From NCBI RefSeq assembly GCF_035751725.1, contig NZ_CP142104.1:5518001-5582000 (forward strand): 64,000 nt of DNA, given 5' to 3'. The notes beneath the pieces were generated by a model that saw only the letters and a list, made by a program, of their open reading frames with translations, did no database searches and was not told the origin of the DNA. Position numbers and translations under genes: made by a program. Position 1 is the stretch's first letter; each line of letters begins with the position of its first letter. Positions 17,904 through 30,250 of the stretch are shown piece after piece. The DNA is from Pseudomonas frederiksbergensis. Lineage in GTDB: Bacteria > Pseudomonadota > Gammaproteobacteria > Pseudomonadales > Pseudomonadaceae.

Positions 17904-17932
17904 TTGCGATGCGCCAGACCCGTCACTAGACT
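17904..17932 (+). promoter_or_regulatory. Sigma-70 promoter of the SahR-like gene
   Basis: TTGCGA (17904-17909), a 17-base spacer and TAGACT (17927-17932) make a plausible sigma-70 promoter. The expected transcription start is 17939-17940, exactly at the ATG of the next gene, and no ribosome-binding site is visible before it, so the transcript may be leaderless. Confidence 0.5.
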
Positions 17933-17939
17933 GCCGCCC

Positions 17940-18935
17940 ATGAATTTACGCGTGCCTTCCATTCGCCATGATGACAGCGATGAACTGGCGGCCCTTTGCA
18001 AGGCCGGCGGCGATCCGTTGCGGCTCAATGTATTGCGCGCCCTGGCCAACGACTCATTCGGGGTATTGGAACTGGCGCAGATCTTCGGCATCGGCCAGTC
18101 AGGCATGAGTCATCACCTCAAGGTACTGGCCCAGGCCGACCTGGTGGCGACGCGGCGCGAAGGCAATGCGATTTTCTACCGGCGCGCCCTGCCCCACAGC
18201 GACCTGCTGGGTGGCAAACTGCACGCCGCGCTGCTTGAGGAAGTGGACGAGCTGGACCTGCCGATGGAGGTGCAGGACCGCATCGCCCAGGTCCACGGGC
18301 AACGTGCCGCCGCCAGCCAGGATTTTTTCGCACGGGTCGCCGAGAAATTTCGCGCCCAGCAGGACCTGATCGCCGGGCTGCCGCAATACCGTGATAGCGT
18401 CGTGGCGCTGCTCGACAAGCTGAGCTTCGAGCCCTGCGCCACGGCGATGGAAGTCGGCCCCGGCGACGGCGCTTTCCTGCCGGAACTGGCGCGACGCTTC
18501 AGCCAGGTGACGGCGCTGGACAACAGCCCGGCCATGCTCGAACTGGCCCGCCAGGTGTGCGAGCGCCAATCCCTGGCTAATGTCAGCCTGCAACTGGCCG
18601 ATGCCCTGAACGGCGTAGGCCTGCGAGCCGATTGCGTTGTATTGAACATGGTACTTCACCATTTTGCCGCACCGGCCGATGCGCTCAAGCACATGGCCAA
18701 CCTGCTGCAACCGGGCGGTAGCCTGTTGGTGACAGAGTTATGCAGCCACAACCAGAGTTGGGCCAAGGAGGCCTGCGGTGATCTCTGGCTGGGGTTTGAA
18801 CAGGACGATCTGGCCCGTTGGGCCACCGCTGCGGGTCTCGTGCCCGGGGAAAGCCTCTATGTAGGCTTACGTAATGGTTTCCAGATTCAGGTCCGCCATT
18901 TTCAGCGGCCGGCTGGCGACACTCACCATCGGTAA
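17940..18935 (+). CDS. sahR: SahR-like ArsR regulator fused to a SAM-dependent methyltransferase domain
   Basis: 331 residues. Residues about 10-100 are an ArsR winged helix (DPLRLNVLRALANDSFGVLELAQIFGIGQSGMSHHLKVLAQADLV). From about 150 on lies a class I methyltransferase fold: AMEVGPGDGAFLPELARRFSQVTALDNSPAMLELA is the SAM/SAH-binding motif I region, and VLNMVLHHFAAPADAL is motif IV-like. This architecture, and metK 19 bp downstream, match SahR, a proteobacterial regulator reported to sense S-adenosylhomocysteine. The methyltransferase part may be only a ligand sensor. The ATG at 17940 has no Shine-Dalgarno sequence. Confidence 0.75.
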   Translation: MNLRVPSIRHDDSDELAALCKAGGDPLRLNVLRALANDSFGVLELAQIFGIGQSGMSHHLKVLAQADLVATRREGNAIFYRRALPHSDLLGGKLHAALLEEVDELDLPMEVQDRIAQVHGQRAAASQDFFARVAEKFRAQQDLIAGLPQYRDSVVALLDKLSFEPCATAMEVGPGDGAFLPELARRFSQVTALDNSPAMLELARQVCERQSLANVSLQLADALNGVGLRADCVVLNMVLHHFAAPADALKHMANLLQPGGSLLVTELCSHNQSWAKEACGDLWLGFEQDDLARWATAAGLVPGESLYVGLRNGFQIQVRHFQRPAGDTHHR

Positions 18936-18954
18936 CTTGTAGGAAAACATCGAG

Positions 18955-20145
18955 ATGAGCGAATACTCCCTTTTCACCTCCGAGTCCGTGTCTGAAGGGC
19001 ATCCGGACAAAATCGCCGACCAGATTTCTGATGCGGTGCTGGACGCCATCATTGCTGAAGACAAGTTCGCCCGGGTGGCGTGCGAGACTCTGGTGAAAAC
19101 GGGCGTGGCGATCATCGCCGGCGAAGTCACCACTTCGGCCTGGGTCGACCTGGAACAGATCGTTCGCGATGTGATCCTGGGCATCGGCTACAACAGCTCC
19201 GACGTCGGTTTCGACGGCGCGACCTGCGGCGTGATGAACATCATCGGCAAGCAGTCCCCGGACATCAACCAGGGCGTTGACCGCGCCAAGCCGGAAGACC
19301 AGGGCGCGGGCGACCAGGGCCTGATGTTCGGCTACGCCAGCAACGAAACCGACGTGTTGATGCCGGCCCCGATCACCTTCTCGCACCAGTTGGTCCAGCG
19401 CCAGGCCGAGGCTCGCAAATCCGGCCTGCTGCCTTGGCTGCGCCCGGACGCCAAGTCGCAAGTGACCTGCCGCTACGAAGGCGGCAAGGTCGTTGGCATC
19501 GACGCCGTCGTGCTGTCGACCCAGCACAACCCGGAAGTGTCCTACAAGGACCTGCGCGAAGGCGTGATGGAGCTGATCGTCAAGCACGTGCTGCCTGCCG
19601 AATTGCTGTCCAAGGACACCCAGTTCCACATCAACCCGACTGGCCAGTTCATCATTGGCGGCCCGGTCGGCGACTGCGGCCTGACCGGCCGCAAGATCAT
19701 TGTCGACAGCTACGGCGGCATGGCCCGTCACGGCGGCGGCGCGTTCTCCGGCAAGGATCCATCCAAGGTTGACCGTTCGGCGGCCTACGCCGGTCGTTAT
19801 GTCGCCAAGAACATCGTTGCCGCCGGCCTGGCCGAGCGCTGCGAGATCCAGGTGTCCTACGCCATCGGCGTCGCCCAGCCTACGTCCATCTCGCTGAATA
19901 CCTTCGGCACCGGCAAGATTGGCGACGACAAGATCATCCAGCTGGTGCGTGAAGTGTTCGACCTGCGTCCGTACGCGATCACCACCATGCTCGACCTGCT
20001 GCACCCGATGTACCAGGACACCGCAGCCTACGGCCACTTCGGTCGCACGCCGCAGACCAAGACCGTGGGCGACGACACCTTCACCACGTTCACCTGGGAA
20101 AAAACCGACCGCGCCGACGCCCTGCGCGCCGCTGCCGGCCTGTAA
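18955..20145 (+). CDS. metK: S-adenosylmethionine synthetase
   Basis: 396 residues, full length. It joins ATP and methionine to give S-adenosylmethionine. The start [30 protein letters not shown] contains the ATP-binding His and Asp. [15 protein letters not shown] is the first PROSITE signature, and [27 protein letters not shown] the second. It is 19 bp after the SahR-like gene and followed by a strong terminator, so the two form an operon probably controlled by SAH. Confidence 0.97.
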   Translation: MSEYSLFTSESVSEGHPDKIADQISDAVLDAIIAEDKFARVACETLVKTGVAIIAGEVTTSAWVDLEQIVRDVILGIGYNSSDVGFDGATCGVMNIIGKQSPDINQGVDRAKPEDQGAGDQGLMFGYASNETDVLMPAPITFSHQLVQRQAEARKSGLLPWLRPDAKSQVTCRYEGGKVVGIDAVVLSTQHNPEVSYKDLREGVMELIVKHVLPAELLSKDTQFHINPTGQFIIGGPVGDCGLTGRKIIVDSYGGMARHGGGAFSGKDPSKVDRSAAYAGRYVAKNIVAAGLAERCEIQVSYAIGVAQPTSISLNTFGTGKIGDDKIIQLVREVFDLRPYAITTMLDLLHPMYQDTAAYGHFGRTPQTKTVGDDTFTTFTWEKTDRADALRAAAGL

Positions 20146-20158
20146 TACCCGCTGCGAT

Positions 20159-20201
20159 AAAAAAGCCCCTGGCGATGCAGAGTCGCCAGGGGCTTTTTTT
20201 C
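20159..20201 (+). terminator. Rho-independent terminator of metK
   Basis: AAGCCCCTGGCGA pairs with TCGCCAGGGGCTT around TGCAGAG, followed by T7. A-rich sequence on the left lets it also serve the minus-strand LysE-type gene. Confidence 0.9.
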
Positions 20202-20223
20202 GCCTTTATGGCGAGGGGTGCTG

Positions 20224-20844
20224 CTACGTTCGCCGCGCCACCAACAAGAACGAAGCCGCGCTCGCCAACAGCCCCGCACACATCCGATTGAACAAGCGCT
20301 TGCCGCTTGGCCGTGCAAACAGTCGCCGCGCATAAATTCCCATATAGCAGTACAAGCCGATCGCCACGCACTCCAAGGCCAGGAACAGCCCGCCCAATAC
20401 GGCGAACTGTTGGGTGACGGTGCCCGCACGATCAACGAACTGCGGCAAGAAAGCGGTAAACAACAGAATCGCCTTGGGATTGCCGATCGCCACCAGGAAC
20501 TCCTGGCGCGCCAGGCTGGCCATGCTCATGGAAACGGTCGCCGCCTCGCCCCCGGACTCGGGCTGCGCACGCCACAACTGCACGGCGAGATAAAACAGAT
20601 AGCCGGCACCAACCAGCTTGATGCCCAGGAATAACAATTCCGAGGTGTGCAACACGGCGGTCAGCCCCACCGCTGCCAAGGCAATCATGATTGCAAATGC
20701 CAGCAGTCGACCGATACCGCCGCTGCACGCTCTGACAAAGCCATAACGCGAGGCATTGCTGATGGACAGCAGGTTGTTCGGGCCCGGCGCCATGTTTAGC
20801 GCAAAGCAGGCCGGGATGAAGACAGCGAGTGTCGTCACGTCCAT
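20224..20844 (-). CDS. LysE-family amino acid exporter
   Basis: 206 residues with about six hydrophobic segments. ALNMAPGPNNLLSISNASRYGF carries the family's G-x-x-x-G/PGP motif near the N-terminus. Members of the LysE/RhtB family export amino acids such as lysine, threonine or homoserine lactone; the substrate here is not determinable. AGGAG eight bases before the ATG at 20844 sets the start. It converges with metK across a shared terminator. Confidence 0.85.
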   Translation of the reverse strand: MDVTTLAVFIPACFALNMAPGPNNLLSISNASRYGFVRACSGGIGRLLAFAIMIALAAVGLTAVLHTSELLFLGIKLVGAGYLFYLAVQLWRAQPESGGEAATVSMSMASLARQEFLVAIGNPKAILLFTAFLPQFVDRAGTVTQQFAVLGGLFLALECVAIGLYCYMGIYARRLFARPSGKRLFNRMCAGLLASAASFLLVARRT

Positions 20845-21017
20845 CGGTTGCACTCCTGGCATATCGGATCGAGCGTCCATTCTGCACCGGCCAACGACGT
20901 GTTCAAGGGACAGTTGTGCAACCAAATCACCTTGGACTGTACCGTCCGCACTTCGCCTTCAGGTTTCGCAAAACCCGGTAACCCTCTGGGTCTCGCATCT
21001 TTTCGCACAGTGGCTAG

Positions 21018-22724
<1,707 letters not shown>

Positions 22725-22815
22725 ATCACCCTGGGGCGGTTGAACCCAAAGGGCGGAAACGCGCTCCAACAGCGCATCGACACAGACCGCCCGCAAGTCT
22801 TTATACGGAGTTGCT

Positions 22816-23211
22816 ATGAATTTCCTGTCCCCCGTTGCCCTGCTCGCCTTGTGCGGCGTCATGGCTACGCCTTTGATGGCGACTGAGCAGCCCCCGGAAC
22901 TGACCGGTTGCGCGGCAAAGCGCCAGGGCATCATCAATCAGATCGAACTGGCCAAGTCGCGAGGCAACCCGGACCAGCAAGCCGGCCTCGAGACAGCGCT
23001 GAACGAAGTCACCACCCATTGCACGGACGCGTCCTTGCGCAAGGAGCGGGAAAACAAGGTGCTCGAGGCCAAGCACGAGGTGAGTCGACGCCAGGCCGAC
23101 CTGGAAAAAGCCATGAAAAAAGGCGACGCTGAACGGATCAACAAGCGCAAGGACAAACTGGCAGCTTCCCGCAAGGAATTGCAGGAAGCGGTGGATGAGT
23201 TGGACAAATAA
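22816..23211 (+). CDS. DUF1090 (YqjC-like) periplasmic protein
   Basis: 131 residues. A signal peptide (MNFLSPVALLALCGVMATPLMA) is followed by LTGCAAKRQGIINQIELAKSRGN and a long charged helix (LRKERENKVLEAKHEVSRRQADLEKA) likely to form a coiled coil. Two cysteines (TGCAAK and THCTDAS) flank the start of the helical part, as in YqjC. Function is unknown; it is probably periplasmic. CGGAG lies about eight bases before the ATG. Confidence 0.8.
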   Translation: MNFLSPVALLALCGVMATPLMATEQPPELTGCAAKRQGIINQIELAKSRGNPDQQAGLETALNEVTTHCTDASLRKERENKVLEAKHEVSRRQADLEKAMKKGDAERINKRKDKLAASRKELQEAVDELDK

Positions 23212-23236
23212 GCTCCACCCTTGCGGCTGTTTTCAT

Positions 23237-23686
23237 TCAGTAATCCCGAAACTCCTTGTGGCAGGCACTGCAGGCGTCTTCGACCTTTTGCACCGCCGGT
23301 CCCAACTGGCTGGCCCTGTAGGGCTGGACCTTGCTGATCGTCACCAACTCAGCGGTAGCGGTCTCAAGATTGCGGGCCATCTCCTGGAAGCGTGCCTGTT
23401 TTTGCCAGACCTCATCCGTGGCGCTGGTATGGTCTTCTTCACGAACCGGCGGGAAGTGCTTCCAGGGCTCGCGAGACAGTTGGTCCAGCTTGACCGCGCC
23501 GTCGGCGAAACGCGCGCCGTCGAACGGAACACGTCCACGCAGCATGCCGCCCAACTCTTCGTTGGTCTTGAGCATCTGTTTGAAAATAGCCTTGCGTTGG
23601 CCGAGGGGGGAGTTGGGATCCACACCACCGCAGCCGGATAACACCAGGCAGGCCAGCACGGCCATGGAAAATCGTCTTACAAACAT
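23237..23686 (-). CDS. Cytochrome c'-type lipoprotein
   Basis: 149 residues. The signal peptide ends in LVLSGC, a lipobox. The single haem-binding motif CSACH is at residues 139-143, close to the C-terminus, as in class II cytochromes c (cytochrome c' four-helix bundle). The body is helical (RKAIFKQMLKTNEELGGMLRG, RFQEMARNLETATAELV). It probably carries or buffers electrons or small gases at the membrane. GAGG precedes the ATG. It converges with the DUF1090 gene. Confidence 0.85.
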   Translation of the reverse strand: MFVRRFSMAVLACLVLSGCGGVDPNSPLGQRKAIFKQMLKTNEELGGMLRGRVPFDGARFADGAVKLDQLSREPWKHFPPVREEDHTSATDEVWQKQARFQEMARNLETATAELVTISKVQPYRASQLGPAVQKVEDACSACHKEFRDY

Positions 23687-23810
23687 CTTTGCCTCGGGGC
23701 AGGAAATGGCCGTTAGTATCCCCGGGGTCGTCAGAAAAGACCAATGGCCCTATCAACAATACGGGTTGTCGAGCGCGCGAAGGCACTCAACGACTGCAAA
23801 GGACATCTTC

Positions 23811-24998
23811 ATGAATAGCCGCTTCAAGCCATGGCACAAACGCCTGGCGTTGACCCTGCCGTTGATCGCACTGCTGGCCGGCTGCAATCGCGGTGAAAAG
23901 GTCGAAGAGCCCAAGACCCATGCCCTCGCCACTTATGTCAGCGCTCCCTGGGAAGCATTGCCTTCGGTGTCCGATGAGGACTTGCTGGCCGGCTTCGGCT
24001 CATGGCGCAGCGCGTGCACCCGACTCAAGGCCGACGCGACCTGGGGCCCAACCTGTGCGGCGGCAGCCAATGTGTCGCAGACCCCACAGGCAGTGCGCGA
24101 CTTTCTCAGGCGAACCCTGGACGTCTATGGTTTGCGCTCGGGGGACAACAGCCCCAACGGCCTGATCACCGGCTACTACGAACCGGTATACCCCGGCAGT
24201 CTCACACAGACCGCCACTGCCAATGTGCCGGTCTATGGCGTTCCGGAAGACATGATCATCGTGGCGCTGGACAGCATTTACCCTGAGCTCAAGGGCAAAC
24301 GCCTGCGTGGCCGCCTTGAAGGCCGAGTGCTCAAGCCCTACGACGACGCGGCCACCATCGAAAACAACGGCGTGAAGGCGCCTGTCATCGCCTGGCTGAC
24401 GGACCCGATGAACCTGCAATTCCTGCAGATCCAGGGTTCGGGACGCATTCGCCTCGACGATGGCCGCCAACTGCGCATCGGCTATGCCGACCAGAACGGC
24501 CATCCGTATCGCCCCATTGGCCGCTGGCTGGTCGAGCAGGGTGAGCTGAAGAAGGAAGACGTGACCATGGGCACCATCAGTGCCTGGGCCAAGGCCAACC
24601 CGAACCGTATTCCCGAACTGCTGGCGAGCAATCCGAGTTATGTATTCTTCAACCGCAACCCCGACAGCAACGAAGGCCCGAGAGGCTCGTTGAACGTCCC
24701 ACTCACCGCAGGGTACAGCGTGGCGGTTGACCGCAAGGTGATTCCCCTGGGCAGCCTGTTGTGGCTATCCACGACTCGCCCGGACGGCAGCGCCTTGAAC
24801 CGCCCCGTCGCCGCCCAGGACACCGGCGGGGCGATTGCCGGCGAAGTGCGGGCTGACCTGTTCTGGGGAACGGGCGACGCCGCCGGGCAACTGGCCGGGG
24901 ACATGAAGCAACAAGGCCAGATCTGGATGCTGTGGCCCAAGGGCATGCCGCTGCCTCAGGTGCCGCAGGTGGCGAATGCAATCAGCGCCAATCATTGA
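23811..24998 (+). CDS. mltA: Membrane-bound lytic murein transglycosylase A
   Basis: 395 residues. The lipoprotein signal MNSRFKPWHKRLALTLPLIA ends in LLAGC. The MltA domain shows GLITGYYEPVYPGS, IQGSGRIRLDDGRQLRIGYADQNG and, in the C-terminal 3D domain, VAAQDTGGAIAGEVRADLFWGTGDAAG, which carries the catalytic Asp and partner Asp residues. It cleaves peptidoglycan glycan strands at the outer membrane. AAGGA before the ATG at 23811 sets the start; the long upstream in-frame extension overlaps the antisense cytochrome gene and is not real. Confidence 0.93.
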   Translation: MNSRFKPWHKRLALTLPLIALLAGCNRGEKVEEPKTHALATYVSAPWEALPSVSDEDLLAGFGSWRSACTRLKADATWGPTCAAAANVSQTPQAVRDFLRRTLDVYGLRSGDNSPNGLITGYYEPVYPGSLTQTATANVPVYGVPEDMIIVALDSIYPELKGKRLRGRLEGRVLKPYDDAATIENNGVKAPVIAWLTDPMNLQFLQIQGSGRIRLDDGRQLRIGYADQNGHPYRPIGRWLVEQGELKKEDVTMGTISAWAKANPNRIPELLASNPSYVFFNRNPDSNEGPRGSLNVPLTAGYSVAVDRKVIPLGSLLWLSTTRPDGSALNRPVAAQDTGGAIAGEVRADLFWGTGDAAGQLAGDMKQQGQIWMLWPKGMPLPQVPQVANAISANH

Positions 24999-25027
24999 CG
25001 AATGAGCTGAATTGGCGGGCCCTTCAG

Positions 25028-25098
25028 CGAGCAAGCTCACTCCCTTGATGGAACTCCGTAAACCGGAGCCCATATGGGAGCGAGCATGCTCGCGAAGA
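25028..25098. repeat. REP inverted pair
   Basis: GCGAGCAAGCTCACTCCC (25028-25045) faces GGGAGCGAGCATGCTCGC (25077-25094) between the convergent mltA and MAPEG genes. Confidence 0.6.
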
Positions 25099-25133
25099 GG
25101 CCCGCACAAATCTCAAATATTCAGTAGTCAGGC

Positions 25134-25517
25134 TCAGGCCGAAACAAAGAAGAAACTCAAGACCAATCCCACCCCCACGAACCACACCAGCGAACGCAGG
25201 ATCGCCCAGTCCGCCAAATAGCAAATGATGTACAGCAGGCGGCTGGTGATAAACAGCACCGCCAGCACGTTGATGGTCACCAGTTCGGCATTGCCGGCCA
25301 GGTGGGCGACGATCACGGCGGCGGCAAAGAACGGGGAGATCTCGAAGCTGTTCAGCTGCGCGGCGTAGGCTCGCCGGGGAGCGCCTTCGAGTGAATCGAG
25401 AAAGTCCCGGGGATCGTGGTTATCTTGCAGCCTATATCTCCCGCCTGCCTTGGCGATGCCGATACACAGGTAAGGCAGGAGGAAAGCGATCAAAACACAC
25501 CACAGGGCAACCGTCAT
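25134..25517 (-). CDS. MAPEG-family membrane protein
   Basis: 127 residues with four hydrophobic segments (from VALWCVLIAFLLPYLCIGIA to LVWFVGVGLVLSFFFV). NHDPRDFLDSLEGAPRRAYAAQLNSFEISPFFAAAV matches the MAPEG fold of glutathione- or eicosanoid-related membrane proteins; bacterial members have no settled function. Its ATG overlaps the stop codon of the decayed transporter upstream (ATGA), a coupling left from a former operon. AAGGA still provides its own ribosome-binding site. Confidence 0.8.
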   Translation of the reverse strand: MTVALWCVLIAFLLPYLCIGIAKAGGRYRLQDNHDPRDFLDSLEGAPRRAYAAQLNSFEISPFFAAAVIVAHLAGNAELVTINVLAVLFITSRLLYIICYLADWAILRSLVWFVGVGLVLSFFFVSA

Positions 25518-25798
25518 ACCGCATTTTCCTTATTTGATTTTAGAGAATCGAGGGCAAGCGTCTCAGGAGTTATTACCAGCATGCCAACCAGCACCAGCCC
25601 GCAGGCTAAGAGTCGCGACCGGCCGAAAGGTTCTTTGCGGTGACGCAGCCCGAAGAGCGCAGCGCGGTTTGCACTGATCCTGGGCAGCGCCGTCGCTTCG
25701 GCGATCGAACCCAGCCGCATCGCCCATGACACCAGAGCGTAGCTGAACCTGGCCCCCGCAACCGACCGCCAGCCCCGGCACCGTCACCACCTTACATT
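25514..25798 (-). pseudogene. EamA/DMT-type transporter, C-terminal remnant
   Basis: Minus-strand translation gives VVTVPGLAVG in one frame, then FSYALVSWAMRLGSIAEATA, AALFGLR and EPFGRSRLLACGLVLVGMLV in the next, ending with a TGA that overlaps the MAPEG ATG. These pieces match, in order, the last helices of EamA-type drug/metabolite transporters. The frames join near 25755 only with a +1 shift, and the N-terminal two thirds are missing: upstream DNA belongs to the MFS promoter region. It is therefore a truncated, frameshifted fossil. Confidence 0.65.
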
Positions 25799-25979
25799 GC
25801 GCCTGTAGAATTGACTCGCGATCCAGTAGCAGCTGTTTATACTGCACTCGACCACGCCGCACTCAGTTGCGCATAGATCAATTCCAATAATTCTGCTGCC
25901 GCCCCCGTTCGCTCGAACCAAAGCGTCGGCATGCGTATGCCTGATCCGAGCGTCAAGACTATAGACAGAGACCTTGCGC

Positions 25980-27149
25980 ATGCCACTCGCCTTGCTTGCT
26001 TTGGCCGTTGCCGCTTTCGGCATCGGCACGACTGAATTTGTCATCATGGGCCTGCTGCCCGACGTCGCCCGAGACCTGGCGGTAAGTATCCCTCACGCGG
26101 GGCTGCTGATCACCGGTTATGCCTTGGGCGTGGTATTTGGCGCGCCGATCCTGGCGATCGGCACCGCGAACATGCCGCGCAAGGCCACGCTGTTGGGCAT
26201 GACCCTGATGTTCATTCTCGGCAATGTGCTCTGCGCCCTGGCGCCGAACTACACCACGCTCATGGCAGCCCGGGTCATTACCGCCTTATGCCACGGCGCG
26301 TTTTTTGGTATTGGCTCGGTGGTGGCGGCCGGTTTGGTGGCGCCGAACAAACGGGCCCAGGCCATCGCGATGATGTTCACCGGCCTGACCCTGGCGAATG
26401 TCCTGGGCGTGCCGCTGGGTACGGCCTTGGGTCAATACGCCGGCTGGCGATCGACGTTCTGGGCGGTATCGGTGATCGGTGTGATTGCAGCCATCGCCCA
26501 GTGGGTCTGGCTGCCCAAGGAAATCCCCATGGACAAGGCCAACCTCGCCAGTGAGTTCAAGGTGCTGGGCAAGGCCAGCGTGTTACTGGCCCTGGGCATG
26601 AGTGTACTGGCCTCCACCAGCCTGTTCAGCGTATTCACCTACATCGCGCCGATCCTGCAGGACATCACCGGCGTCAGCCCTCATGGCGTCACCGTCATGT
26701 TGTTGCTTTTCGGGGTCGGCCTGACAGCGGGCAGTTTCCTCGGTGGACGCCTGGCGGACCGGCGCCTGTTGCCGTCCCTGGTGGGCATGGCGCTGGCCGT
26801 GGTGCTGGTGCTCGCCGCCTTTAGCCAGACCAGCCGATCGGTGGTTCCGGCAGCGATCACTCTGGTGCTATGGGGCGTTTTCGCCTTTGCACTGTGCCCG
26901 ATCCTGCAATTGCTGATCATTGACCAGGCCCACGAGGCCCCCAATCTCGGCTCGACCCTGAACCAGAGCGCCTTCAACCTCGGCAACGCCGCCGGTGCCT
27001 GGATCGGCGGGCTGGTCGTCGCCAGCGGTGCCGACCTCGCCGATCTGCCATGGACCGGCGCCCTGGTCGGCGGGCTGACCGTATCGACCGCCCTTTATTT
27101 TATTTTTCGGCAGCGTCGCCTGGACGCCGTGGCAGGCTTTGCCGACTGA
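25980..27149 (+). CDS. MFS transporter (DHA1/AraJ-like exporter)
   Basis: 389 residues, about twelve membrane segments. FGIGTTEFVIMGLLPDVARDL near the N-terminus and GYALGVVFGAPILAI followed by RKATLLG match the AraJ/chloramphenicol-exporter branch of the drug:H+ antiporters. The substrate is unknown. The ATG at 25980 starts the first helix; a TTG six bases earlier is possible. A 14-bp dyad, GGCAT-GCGT-ATGCC (25928-25941), lies in the promoter region. The 3' end overlaps the convergent FNT-type gene by about 50 bp. Confidence 0.85.
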   Translation: MPLALLALAVAAFGIGTTEFVIMGLLPDVARDLAVSIPHAGLLITGYALGVVFGAPILAIGTANMPRKATLLGMTLMFILGNVLCALAPNYTTLMAARVITALCHGAFFGIGSVVAAGLVAPNKRAQAIAMMFTGLTLANVLGVPLGTALGQYAGWRSTFWAVSVIGVIAAIAQWVWLPKEIPMDKANLASEFKVLGKASVLLALGMSVLASTSLFSVFTYIAPILQDITGVSPHGVTVMLLLFGVGLTAGSFLGGRLADRRLLPSLVGMALAVVLVLAAFSQTSRSVVPAAITLVLWGVFAFALCPILQLLIIDQAHEAPNLGSTLNQSAFNLGNAAGAWIGGLVVASGADLADLPWTGALVGGLTVSTALYFIFRQRRLDAVAGFAD

Positions 27150-27984
27150 GGGGTGTATTGGTTTCGCTGCGCACCTGCGCGTGGCTGATCAGGGCGAAGA
27201 TGAAACTGCCACCGATGATGTTCCCCGCCAAGGTTGGCACGGCAAACACCATCCAGAAGTCCTCCCAGGACAGCTGGCCGGCAAACACCAGGTAAGACAC
27301 TTCGGCCGAGCCGACGACGATGTGGGTGAAATCCCCAAGCGCCATGAGGTAAGTGATCATTACGATGATCCACATCTTGGCGCTTTCCATGGACGGGATC
27401 ATCCAGACCATCGTGGCGATCATCCAGCCGGAAATGATGCCCTTGGCGAACATCTGGCCGGTGTCGTTTTCCATCACCTTGCGACCGATATCCAGGAAGG
27501 CCAGGTCGGTGCGCTGGTCGAAAATCGGCAGGTGCAGCATCACGTAGGCCACCAGCAACGTGCCGCACAGGTTGCCCACCAAGACCACGCCCCATAACCG
27601 GAACAACCGGCCAAAATTGCCCAAGGTTGGTTTGCTCATGATCGGCAGCACAGCGGTCAGCGTGTTTTCGGTGAACAGTTGCTGGCGTGCGAGGATCACC
27701 GCCAGGAAGCCCGCGCAATAGCCGAGACTGGCGATCACCTTGAAACCTTCGTGATCCGGCAACCGAGAGTTGAGCAACCCCATCGCCATCAACGACAACC
27801 CCATGGTCAACCCGGCTGCCAGGGCCGACCACCACAGCGCCGCCACGCTGCGCTCCAACTCCTGGTCGCCCTGGGTGCGGATGATTTCATGCAATACCGC
27901 CGCCCGGGGCGGCTGGTTGCGGTCGACCTCGTGCTGTTCCTCTGCCGAGAGATCAGGGGTCTTGCCGTCTTTTTGAGTGTCCAT
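27100..27984 (-). CDS. Formate/nitrite transporter family protein (YfdC-like)
   Basis: 294 residues. A polar N-terminus of about 45 residues precedes six hydrophobic segments. Family features include GLTMGLSLMAMGLL, ILARQQLFTENTLTAVLP, NLCGTLLVAYVML and a late GNIIGGSFIFALISHAQV. The long N-terminal extension (MDTQKDGKTPDLSAEEQHEV) and sequence are closer to YfdC than to FocA or NirC, so the ion is unclear. AGGAG precedes the ATG. The 3' end overlaps the convergent MFS gene. Confidence 0.85.
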   Translation of the reverse strand: MDTQKDGKTPDLSAEEQHEVDRNQPPRAAVLHEIIRTQGDQELERSVAALWWSALAAGLTMGLSLMAMGLLNSRLPDHEGFKVIASLGYCAGFLAVILARQQLFTENTLTAVLPIMSKPTLGNFGRLFRLWGVVLVGNLCGTLLVAYVMLHLPIFDQRTDLAFLDIGRKVMENDTGQMFAKGIISGWMIATMVWMIPSMESAKMWIIVMITYLMALGDFTHIVVGSAEVSYLVFAGQLSWEDFWMVFAVPTLAGNIIGGSFIFALISHAQVRSETNTPLSRQSLPRRPGDAAEK

Positions 27985-28098
27985 ACAGCTCCTGAACCGG
28001 TGGCGTGATGTACCTACGACACACGGCGTCAGGAGCTGTTCAGTGGTGCCCGCAAATGAGAGGCATACTGCCCGCTCGCGAAGCGCGCGCCGCCGACC

Positions 28099-28500
28099 TC
28101 ACTCGACGGCATCGTCCTTGAACTGGTCCTTGACGTACTTGATCTCGGTCCGGCCATGGGGCGCGGGCAAGCCGTCTTCGCCGAGATTGACGAAAACCAT
28201 TTTTTCCACCGTCAGGATGCTTTTGCGGGTGATCTTGTTACGAACTTCACAGGTCAGGGTGATGGAGGTGCGACCGAACTCGGTGGCGGTGATGCCCAGT
28301 TCGATGATGTCGCCCTGGCGCGAAGCGCTGACGAAATTGATCTCTGAGATGTACTTGGTCACCACACGCTGGTTACCCAGCTGGACGATGGCGTAAATGG
28401 CCGCTTCCTCGTCGATCCAGCGCAACAGGCTGCCGCCGAACAGCGTGCCATTGGGGTTGAGGTCTTCGGGCTTGACCCATTTGCGGGTATGGAAATTCAT
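28099..28500 (-). CDS. Acyl-CoA thioesterase, hotdog fold
   Basis: 133 residues. NPNGTLFGGSLLRWIDEEAAIYA is the hotdog helix with the catalytic Asp of YciA-like acyl-CoA hydrolases; NFVSASRQGDIIELG and LTCEVRNKITRKSILTVEKMVFV complete the fold. It should hydrolyse acyl-CoA esters in the cytosol. AGGAG five bases before the ATG at 28500 decides the start over a GTG two codons earlier. It diverges from ahcY. Confidence 0.85.
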   Translation of the reverse strand: MNFHTRKWVKPEDLNPNGTLFGGSLLRWIDEEAAIYAIVQLGNQRVVTKYISEINFVSASRQGDIIELGITATEFGRTSITLTCEVRNKITRKSILTVEKMVFVNLGEDGLPAPHGRTEIKYVKDQFKDDAVE

Positions 28501-28502
28501 GA

Positions 28503-30230
<1,728 letters not shown>

Positions 30231-30250
30231 TCGGCGTCGCCTGCTCTCCT

